Assembly (NCBI GenBank): GCA_963797835.1
Contig: CAWCRN010000027.1
Coordinates: forward strand, 124,001 to 188,000
Direction: 5' to 3'
Length of the DNA stretch: 64,000 bases
DNA from: JBDTSW01 sp963797835
GTDB taxonomy: Bacteria > Actinomycetota > Thermoleophilia > Solirubrobacterales > 70-9
Part shown: positions 58,265 through 64,000 of the stretch, piece by piece
Layout of the letters: each line of letters opens with the position of its first letter
How positions within the stretch are numbered: position 1 is the stretch's first letter
The notes under the pieces: generated by a model
The model's database searches: none
What the model was told of the DNA's origin: nothing
What the model saw: the letters and a program-made list of their open reading frames with translations, nothing else
Program-made: the position numbers and the translations under genes

Positions 58265-58732
58265 ATGCCGAAGGTCGGGCGCTCGAGGGTGATCGAGGCC
58301 GCCGTCGATCGCACCTGGGAGCTCGTGTCCGACCCTCACCACCTGGCCCGCTGGTGGCCGCTCGCCCACCGCGTGGAGGACGTGCGCGACGAGGACGGCG
58401 AGCTTCACTGGACCCTGGCGCTCCGCTCCGACCGCGGCACCCAGGTGCGCGCCGACTACAGCGGTCGCGTGGAGGTGGAGGGGAGCCGCTTCGCCTGGAC
58501 CCAGCAGCTCGCCGGCACGCCGTTCGAGCGGATCCTCCGCAGCGCGCGCGTCGAGATCGATATAGGCGCCGCCGAGGGACCCTCTGGCGGGAGCCGGGTG
58601 AGCCTGCTGAGCGACGAGCGCCTGCGCGGGCTCTCGCGGCTGGGGGCGCCGATGATGCGGGGTGCCGCCCGGCGTCGCCTCGACGAGGCGCTCGAGAACC
58701 TCGACCGCGCCCTGGGCGGCGGGGGGCGATGA
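58265..58732 (+). CDS. SRPBCC/START-like small-ligand-binding protein
   Basis: 155 residues. PKVGRSRVIEAAVDRTWELV and SDPHHLARWWPLAHRVEDVR are the first strand and helices of the polyketide-cyclase/dehydrase (SRPBCC) fold. A C-terminal long helix (GAARRRLDEALENLDRAL) closes the cavity. The ligand is unknown. It overlaps the AGPS-like gene by ATGA, so the two probably act on related lipophilic substrates. Confidence 0.83.
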   Translation: MPKVGRSRVIEAAVDRTWELVSDPHHLARWWPLAHRVEDVRDEDGELHWTLALRSDRGTQVRADYSGRVEVEGSRFAWTQQLAGTPFERILRSARVEIDIGAAEGPSGGSRVSLLSDERLRGLSRLGAPMMRGAARRRLDEALENLDRALGGGGR

Positions 58733-60417
58733 GCGCGGAGCCTCTCCGAAGGAGCCCTGATTCAAGGGCGAAGCGCGATCCAGTTTCGATCAGCGACGCG
58801 CCCGCCCCGGTAACGCGGTGGTGGGGCTGGGGAGACCCGGAGAAGAGCCCCGCGCTGGGCGACGAGGCGCTCGCGATGCTGCGCGAGGTCGTGGGCGAAG
58901 CCGAGCCCGCCGCGCGCGTCTCGCTCGAGGAGGTGGCGCTGCCCGACCCGCAGCCGCTGCCGGATGCACTCGCCGAGGCGGTCGGGGAGCACGCCGTCCT
59001 CGACGGGCGCGAGCATCGCATCCGCCGGGCCGCCGGCCAGAGCTACCCGGATCTGATCCGGCTTCGCACAGGGGTCTTGGGGGAGGCGCCCGACGCGGTG
59101 GTGCTGCCCGAGAGCGCGGCGGAGATCGCCCGCGTGCTTCAGGTCTGCGCGGCCGAAGGGATCGCCGTCATCCCGTTCGGCGGCGGCACGAGCGTCGTCG
59201 GCGGCGTGGCGCCGCACCGCGGAGACCACTCGCGCGGCATCGCGCTCGACCTCCGCCGCCTGCGCGACGTGCTCATCGACGAGCGTTCACTCACCGCCAC
59301 CCTCGGGCCGGGCCTGCGCGGCCCCGAGGCCGAGGCCGCGCTGGGAGCCGCCGGCCTTACGCTGGGCCACTTCCCCCAGTCGTTCGAGTACGCCACGATC
59401 GGCGGGTTCGCCGCGACGCGCTCTGCCGGCCAGGCCTCGAGTGGCTACGGGCGCTTCGACGAGATGGTCACCTCGATCGGGATGCTGGCGCCGGCGGGGG
59501 AACTGCACACGCTCGCGACCCCGCACACGGCCGCCGGGCCCGCCCTGCGCGAGCTGATCGTCGGCTCGGAGGGTGTGCTGGGGGTGATCGCCGACGTGAC
59601 GGTGCGGGTCCGGCCCGCCCCGCCGGAGCGCCGCTACGAGGCCTGGGTGGTGGCCGGCTTCGCCGAGGGACAGGAGGCCGTCCGCGCCATGGCCCAGTCG
59701 GGCGAGCTCCCCGACGTGGTCCGGGTCTCCGACGAGGCCGAGACGATGGGCTCCATGGGCCTCGCCGGCGTGAGCGGGGCCCGTCGCACGGCCCTCGACG
59801 CCTACCTGCGCCTGCGCCGGCGCACCGGCGGCTGCATCGTCATCTGCGGCTGGGACGGCGAGCGCGACGCGATCGAGCGCCGTCGCGTGCCGGGCACCAG
59901 GGCCCTGCGAGCGGCCGGGGCGGTGCCGCTGGGCCGCGCGCCGGGCGAGTCGTGGCTGCGAGGCCGCTTCGATGGCCCCTACCTGCGCGAGGCGCTTCTC
60001 GACCTCGGCTACTTCGTCGAGACGCTGGAGACGGCGCACACGTGGTCGCGGCTTCCCTCGCACCACGACGCGGTGGGCTCCGCGATCAGGGCGGCGATCG
60101 AGCGCGGGGGAGGGGGGAGCCTCGTCATGTGCCACCTCTCCCACGCCTACCGCGACGGCGCCTCGCTCTACTTCACGTTCATCGCGCCGCGGCGGCCGGG
60201 GGAGGAGCTGGAGCAGTGGCGCGAGGTGAAGACGGCGGCGTGCGAGGCGATCGTCGCCTCAGGGGGCACGATCACGCACCATCATGCGGTTGGGACCGAC
60301 CACGCCCCCTACATGCCGACCGAGGTGGGGGAGCTGGGCGTCGCGACCCTGAGGGCGCTGAAGGAACGGCTCGACCCCGCGGGCATCATGAACCCCGGCA
60401 AGCTGCTGCCGGGCTAG
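58729..60417 (+). CDS. FAD-linked oxidase of the alkyldihydroxyacetonephosphate synthase (AGPS) type
   Basis: 562 residues. The N-terminus RWWGWGDPEKS is characteristic of AGPS-like proteins. The PCMH FAD domain has AEGIAVIPFGGGTSVVGGVA and FPQSFEYATIGGFAATRSAG with the active-site loop SSGYGRFDEMV. C-terminal blocks LVMCHLSHAYRDGASLYFTF and TITHHHAVGTDHAPYM supply the catalytic Tyr/His cluster. In eukaryotes AGPS swaps acyl for alkyl to start ether lipid synthesis. Bacterial members may make alkyl-glycerol lipids or oxidise other hydroxy-acids. Confidence 0.88.
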   Translation: MSAEPLRRSPDSRAKRDPVSISDAPAPVTRWWGWGDPEKSPALGDEALAMLREVVGEAEPAARVSLEEVALPDPQPLPDALAEAVGEHAVLDGREHRIRRAAGQSYPDLIRLRTGVLGEAPDAVVLPESAAEIARVLQVCAAEGIAVIPFGGGTSVVGGVAPHRGDHSRGIALDLRRLRDVLIDERSLTATLGPGLRGPEAEAALGAAGLTLGHFPQSFEYATIGGFAATRSAGQASSGYGRFDEMVTSIGMLAPAGELHTLATPHTAAGPALRELIVGSEGVLGVIADVTVRVRPAPPERRYEAWVVAGFAEGQEAVRAMAQSGELPDVVRVSDEAETMGSMGLAGVSGARRTALDAYLRLRRRTGGCIVICGWDGERDAIERRRVPGTRALRAAGAVPLGRAPGESWLRGRFDGPYLREALLDLGYFVETLETAHTWSRLPSHHDAVGSAIRAAIERGGGGSLVMCHLSHAYRDGASLYFTFIAPRRPGEELEQWREVKTAACEAIVASGGTITHHHAVGTDHAPYMPTEVGELGVATLRALKERLDPAGIMNPGKLLPG

Positions 60418-60426
60418 GTCTCCGGC

Positions 60427-61468
60427 CTACTGCTCCGGCGTGGTGGTCTCGCCGCCGCCGGCGGCGCCCGCGCCGGTCGCCTCGACGCTGCCGCGCAGGA
60501 TGCTCTCGCCGGTGTAGTTGATGATCGGCGAGCCCTCGTCCACGGCCGCCGCGACCTCATCGAGGAGCGGCTTGCGCGCCGCCAGGGAGACGTCGACGAA
60601 CCTCGTTCTGGCGGCGAGCTGCGTGAGGAAGCTCGCGATCGGGATCTGCTCAGAGTACGTGCCCTCCTGGCTCACCTGGAACGGGGTGAGCGGATGCCCC
60701 TGGTCCTCGGAGACCATGAGCCAGAGCACGTAGGCCTGGCCGGCGGGTGCGGGTTCGAGCTGGGAGATCTCGAGGTCCACGAACGCCTGGGAGCCGCTCG
60801 CGATGCCGAACGTGGCGGTGCCCTCTGCATCGCCGCCACCGGAGGGGGTCAGGGGCACCGTCTGGATGTCCTCGCTGGGAGCCTCCGCCGTCGTCTCCGA
60901 CGGTGTCGGAGCCCGTCGACGCCGTGGAGCTGTCGTCGTCACCACTGAAGACGCCGGCGACGGCAAGCACGACCACCAGGACCAAGGCTGCGGCGCTGCC
61001 CAGGATGACGAGAAGCCGCGACCGCTGGGACGAGAGTCGCGAGGAGGGGACGTCGGCGGCCACTGGCCGGGGAGACGGCGCCGGCGCCTCGCCCGCGCCG
61101 GGCTTTGGGGCCGCGCGGCGGGAGAAGCGCCCGCCGGCGGGCTCGCCGGGGAGCTTCGGCAGCTCGGCCTCGGGGGAGATCTCGCGCAGGGCGCCGATCA
61201 GCTCGCCGGCGAGCCGGTGGTCGTCGGCGTCCTCGCGAACGTGGCGGGCGACGTCCGCGCGCGTGATCGGGTCGGCCTGGCCCAGCACCCAGTCGGTGAG
61301 GGCGACGTTGCGGTCGGGGTCGGCGCCCGCCAGCTCGGTGAGGGCGGCCCGGGCGCGCGAGCGGACCTCGTCCTCGGGCACCTCGAGCAGCGAGGCGATG
61401 TCCCCGTAGGACTGCCCCCTGGCCAGGATCAACTCCAGCAGGGCCTTGGCGTCGGGTGAGAGCGACAT
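60427..61468 (-). CDS. Membrane-anchored HTH protein with RskA-like outer domain, frame broken near 60905
   Basis: The N-terminus SLSPDAKALLELILARGQSY then DIASLLEVPEDEVRSRARAA resembles sigma-factor region 4, a DNA-binding HTH. An alpha-helical spacer and Pro-rich linker lead to one membrane helix (LLVILGSAAALVLVVVLAVA). The frame breaks near 60905, after GSDT. One base removed gives ETTAEAPSEDIQTVPLTPSG and an outer domain like the anti-sigma-K (RskA) C-terminus: AEGTATFGIASGSQAFVDLE and PAGQAYVLWLMVSEDQG. It may be a transmembrane transcription regulator. TACCCT lies 9 bases before the start. Confidence 0.78.
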
Positions 61469-61477
61469 GGGCAGGGA

Positions 61478-61483
61478 AGGGTA
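61478..61483 (-). promoter_or_regulatory. Putative -10 TACCCT for the HTH/RskA-like gene
   Basis: Nine bases before the reverse-strand ATG at 61468. Leaderless pattern. Confidence 0.4.
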
Positions 61484-61579
61484 CGCAGTCGGCCGCCGGT
61501 GCCCTGCAGGAACCGGCGCCGTCGGCGTCGAGCTCCGGCAACGGTGCGAGGCCGGAGCGCCCGGCGCTGAGCCTCCGGA

Positions 61580-61585
61580 TACGCT
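61580..61585 (+). promoter_or_regulatory. Putative -10 TACGCT for the thioesterase gene
   Basis: Seven bases before ATG 61593, no Shine-Dalgarno sequence. Leaderless pattern. Confidence 0.45.
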
Positions 61586-61592
61586 GGCCCGG

Positions 61593-61997
61593 ATGGCGGA
61601 AGAGCAGGGCGGAAGAGGAGCCGACAGCTTCGGCGAGCTGATCGGGGTCGAGGACCTCGAGGCGCCCGAGGGTGAGGCCCGTGGCCGTGTCGCGATCGAC
61701 GACCATCTGAGGCAGCCCTACGGGATCGTGCACGGGGGCGTCTACGCCTCCCTCGCCGAGACGATCACCTCCCGCGCCACATGGCACGCCGTGCGCGACG
61801 ACGGGATGGTCGCGATGGGCCAGTCGAACCAGACGACCTTCCTGCGCCCGATCAGCGATGGCCACGTGACCGCTCGGGCCGTCGCGCGCCATCGGGGCCG
61901 GACCACCTGGGTCTGGGACGTCGAGATCATCGACGACTCAGAGCGGGTCTGCGCCCTCGTACGGATGACGATCGCCGTGCGGCCCGCGCGGGGATAG
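61593..61997 (+). CDS. PaaI-type hotdog thioesterase
   Basis: 134 residues. LRQPYGIVHGGVYASLAETI carries the H-G-G active-site motif on the hotdog helix. Strands MGQSNQTTFLRPISDGHVTA and VWDVEIIDDSERVCALVRMT follow. It probably hydrolyses aryl- or acyl-CoA thioesters; specificity is unknown. Start chosen at ATG 61593, where the -10-like TACGCT fits; the longer upstream frame is non-coding. Confidence 0.87.
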   Translation: MAEEQGGRGADSFGELIGVEDLEAPEGEARGRVAIDDHLRQPYGIVHGGVYASLAETITSRATWHAVRDDGMVAMGQSNQTTFLRPISDGHVTARAVARHRGRTTWVWDVEIIDDSERVCALVRMTIAVRPARG

Positions 61998-62000
61998 GCT
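61995..62000 (+). promoter_or_regulatory. Putative -10 TAGGCT for the PRC-barrel gene
   Basis: Seven bases before TTG 62008; its first three bases are the stop of the thioesterase gene. Confidence 0.4.
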
Positions 62001-62007
62001 CCGACCC

Positions 62008-62268
62008 TTGGACGATCTCGGCCCTCCGATCGCGTACCTGGCCCTCGAGCCGGGCACGCCCGTGCACGACGCGACCGGCAAGAAGGTCGGCGCCGTGAAT
62101 CAGGTGCTGGCCGACTGGCAGGCCGACATCTTCGAGGGCCTGGAGATCGAGGCGGGGCTCCTGCTCGGCCACCACCTGGTCGCCGAGGTGGACCAGATCG
62201 AGGGTCTCTACGAGCGCGGCGTGCGCCTCTCGGTCGGGCGCGACGAGCTCAAGCAGGCGGACCCGTAG
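62008..62268 (+). CDS. PRC-barrel-like small protein
   Basis: 86 residues from TTG. YLALEPGTPVHDATGKKVGA followed by VNQVLADWQADIFEGLEIEA matches the PRC-barrel beta pattern (GTPV-D--G-KVG-V--VLAD---DIF-GL-I). PRC-barrel proteins bind RNA-processing factors or photosynthetic reaction centres; this short single-domain form is of unknown role. Confidence 0.75.
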   Translation: MDDLGPPIAYLALEPGTPVHDATGKKVGAVNQVLADWQADIFEGLEIEAGLLLGHHLVAEVDQIEGLYERGVRLSVGRDELKQADP

Positions 62269-62298
62269 CGGCCTTCCGGCCCGGCGGGGTCACTCAGC

Positions 62299-62304
62299 TA
62301 GCCT
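62299..62304 (+). promoter_or_regulatory. Putative -10 TAGCCT for the DUF2277 gene
   Basis: Seven bases before ATG 62312. Leaderless pattern. Confidence 0.4.
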
Positions 62305-62311
62305 GCGGGGC

Positions 62312-62584
62312 ATGTGCAGAAACATCCGGACCCTTCACAACTTCGAGCCGCCCGCGACCGAGGAGGAGGCCCACGACGCGGCGCTCCAGTACGTCCGCAA
62401 GATCTCCGGGTCGTCGAAGCCCTCGCAGGCCAACGCCGAGGTCTTCGAGCGCGCCGTCGAGGAGGTCGCCGCGGCCACCAGAGCGCTTCTGGACGGGCTC
62501 GTGACGAACGCGCCGCCCAAGGACCGCGAGGTCGAGGCCGCGAAGCGGCGGGCCCGCGCCGAGCAGCGGTTCGCGACCGCCTGA
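62312..62584 (+). CDS. DUF2277 family protein
   Basis: 90 residues starting CRNIRTLHNFEPPATEEEAH then DAALQYVRKISGSSKP, the hallmark of DUF2277. Cys2 right after the start Met and the C-R-N-I-x-x-L pattern are invariant in the family, whose function is unknown. The rest is helical (VFERAVEEVAAATRALLDGL), ending in basic residues. It converges on nadE with a 6-base gap. Confidence 0.9.
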   Translation: MCRNIRTLHNFEPPATEEEAHDAALQYVRKISGSSKPSQANAEVFERAVEEVAAATRALLDGLVTNAPPKDREVEAAKRRARAEQRFATA

Positions 62585-62590
62585 GGCCAA

Positions 62591-64000
62591 CTAGCCGCGG
62601 TAGCGGTTCGTGATCGGCATCCGCCGGTCGCGGCCGAACGCCCGCGGGGTGATCTTGATCCCCGGCGGGGCCTGGCGGCGCTTGTATTCGGCGCGGTCGA
62701 CGAGCGCGATCACCTCGGACACCACGTCCTTCGGGAGCCCCTCGGAAACCATCTGGTCGAGCCCGCGGTCCTGCTCGACGTAGGCCTCGAGGATCCGGTC
62801 GAGCAGCTCGTAGGGCGGAAGGGAGTCCTGGTCGCGCTGGTCGGGCCGGAGCTCGGCCGAGGGCGCGCGCTCGAGCACGCTCACGGGCACGAGCGGGGTC
62901 CCGGCCTCCGCGTTGCGGTGCCGCACCAGCCGGTATACGAGCGTCTTCGGCACGTCCTTCAGAACCGCGAACCCCCCCGCCATGTCGCCGTAGAGCGTCG
63001 CGTAGCCGACCGACATCTCGCTCTTGTTCCCGGTCGTCAGCACCAGCCAACCGGTCCGGTTCGAGATCGCCATGACCAGATTCCCCCGGATCCGTGCCTG
63101 GATGTTCTCGGCGGCCAGGTCCACGTCGTCGGGCGAGTCGAGCATCTCCGCGTAGGCGTGCATCGCCGGCTCGATCGGGATCTCGACCAGCTCCGCGGCG
63201 AGGTTCTCGGCGATCGCGCGCGCGTCGGCCTGGGTCTCGGCACTGGAGTGAGGCGAGGGCATCACGACGCAGGTGAGGCGCTCGGCCCCGATGGCGTCGG
63301 CGGCGAGAAGCGCGACCAGGGCCGAGTCGATGCCGCCCGAAACCGCCACGACGACGCGCTCGAAGCCGTTCTTGAGGACGTAGTCGCGGAGGCCGAGGAC
63401 CAGGGCCGAGTAGACCTCGGCGTCCTCCGCGAGCAGCTCGGCCGGAGGGGCGGGCGCCGGGCCCTCGCCGGCGCCGCGCTCGAAGCGCGCGAGCACCGGG
63501 GCACCCGGCCCGGACCCCGCCTCGGCCGCGAGGGGCAGCTCCAGCTCGCACAGGACCAGCTCCTCGGCGAACTGCGCGCCGCGCGCCAGCACCTCGCCCT
63601 CGGCCGAGACGACCAGGCTGTGCCCGTCGAAGACCAGCTCGTCCTGACCGCCGACCAGGTTGCAGAGCGCGAACGCCGCGCCGGTCTCCGACGCACGCTC
63701 CGCGAGGAGCCCCTCGCGGAAGGCGCCCTTGCCGCGCTGGTAGGGGGACGCGGAGGCGTTGACGATCAGCCGCGCGCCGGCCAGGGCCTCGACCGAGGCG
63801 GGCGGCCCGGGAAACCAGACGTCCTCGCAGATCGTGAGCCCTACGGAGGCGCCGCCGATCTCGATCAGAGCGGGGGAGTCGCCGGGCTCGAAGTACCGGC
63901 GCTCGTCGAATACCCCGTAGTTGGGGAGCAGGACCTTCCTGTGGATCCCCTGCAGGCGGCCATCGCCGAGCACGGCCAGCGAGTTGTGGATCGCGGCATT
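62591..64000 (-). CDS. nadE: Glutamine-dependent NAD+ synthetase (cut at the window end)
   Basis: Makes NAD+ from deamido-NAD+ using glutamine-derived ammonia. The frame is open to base 64000, so the N-terminus lies outside. Visible: the end of a nitrilase-type amidase domain with catalytic Lys (IHRKVLLPNYGVFDERRYF) and Cys (GLTICEDVWFPG). The ammonia-dependent synthetase domain has VVVAVSGGIDSALVALLAAD (P-loop SGGxDS), IQARIRGNLVMAISNRTGWL and VLTTGNKSEMSVGYATLYGD. The C-terminus RAFGRDRRMPITNRYRG is typical. Confidence 0.94.
   Translation of the reverse strand, partial: NAAIHNSLAVLGDGRLQGIHRKVLLPNYGVFDERRYFEPGDSPALIEIGGASVGLTICEDVWFPGPPASVEALAGARLIVNASASPYQRGKGAFREGLLAERASETGAAFALCNLVGGQDELVFDGHSLVVSAEGEVLARGAQFAEELVLCELELPLAAEAGSGPGAPVLARFERGAGEGPAPAPPAELLAEDAEVYSALVLGLRDYVLKNGFERVVVAVSGGIDSALVALLAADAIGAERLTCVVMPSPHSSAETQADARAIAENLAAELVEIPIEPAMHAYAEMLDSPDDVDLAAENIQARIRGNLVMAISNRTGWLVLTTGNKSEMSVGYATLYGDMAGGFAVLKDVPKTLVYRLVRHRNAEAGTPLVPVSVLERAPSAELRPDQRDQDSLPPYELLDRILEAYVEQDRGLDQMVSEGLPKDVVSEVIALVDRAEYKRRQAPPGIKITPRAFGRDRRMPITNRYRG

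Overview
The window is a 64 kb piece of a high-GC actinobacterial chromosome. Four features point to the class Thermoleophilia (Solirubrobacterales-like): the 16S/23S rRNA sequences; a pgsA - rsiG - GarA-like FHA - FtsR-like MerR cluster; the split HisZ/HisG(short) pair; and an imuB - DUF6504 - dnaE2 cassette behind a Gram-positive-type LexA box. This placement comes from pattern recognition, not from a database comparison. Nearly everything is core chromosome. I see no tRNA gene, CRISPR array, transposase, integrase or prophage gene.

Layout. 1-5.4 kb: end of argH, 3-methyladenine glycosylase, a class A penicillin-binding protein (reverse) and tyrS. 5.4-10.7 kb: one rrn operon (16S-23S-5S) with two processing stems, no spacer tRNA and a strong terminator. 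10.7-18.9 kb: a berberine-bridge-type FAD oxidase, a lysyl-oxidase-like exported protein, the SOS mutasome genes and a lipoprotein. 19-25.5 kb: a branched-chain amino-acid-type ABC transporter (livK facing livHMGF), an isocitrate/isopropylmalate dehydrogenase-family enzyme and a small zinc-ribbon protein whose start codon overlaps that of the dehydrogenase gene on the other strand. 25.5-35 kb: alpha/beta hydrolase and HD protein (reverse), then murA and the histidine genes hisZ-G-D-B-H-A-(orf)-F and a NYN-domain protein. 35-41.8 kb: beta-propeller protein, CCA/poly(A) nucleotidyltransferase, YfiH, YggS, SepF, ProC, YggT, LspA and RluD-type synthase (cell-division/envelope neighbourhood). 42-56.6 kb: rpsB-tsf-pyrH-frr-uppS-cdsA-(nfo)-dxr-rseP-(fadD)-ispG-proS-pgsA, the classic translation/isoprenoid/envelope string. 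56.7-60.4 kb: an operon of RsiG-like anti-sigma, zinc-ribbon FHA protein, MerR regulator, SRPBCC protein and an AGPS-like FAD enzyme behind a near-consensus promoter. 60.4-64 kb: a membrane-anchored HTH/RskA-like protein, thioesterase, PRC-barrel protein, DUF2277 and the C-terminal part of nadE.

Two genome-wide properties stand out. First, many genes start 6-10 bases after a TAnnnT hexamer and have no ribosome binding site, so leaderless transcripts appear to be common; I list the instances. Second, at least 24 single-base reading-frame breaks occur in 19 genes, including single-copy essential ones (uppS, cdsA, dxr). Protein similarity resumes immediately in another frame, so I treat these as indel errors of the assembly and annotate each affected gene across its full span.

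The best candidates for under-described biology are: the ImuA-less LexA-controlled mutasome with its DUF6504 partner; the RsiG/FHA/MerR signalling operon; a lysyl-oxidase-like protein that seems to lack the copper-binding histidines; reciprocal overlapping leaderless promoters; a symmetric bidirectional -10 element; and a pair of dispersed hairpins that share a 5' arm.
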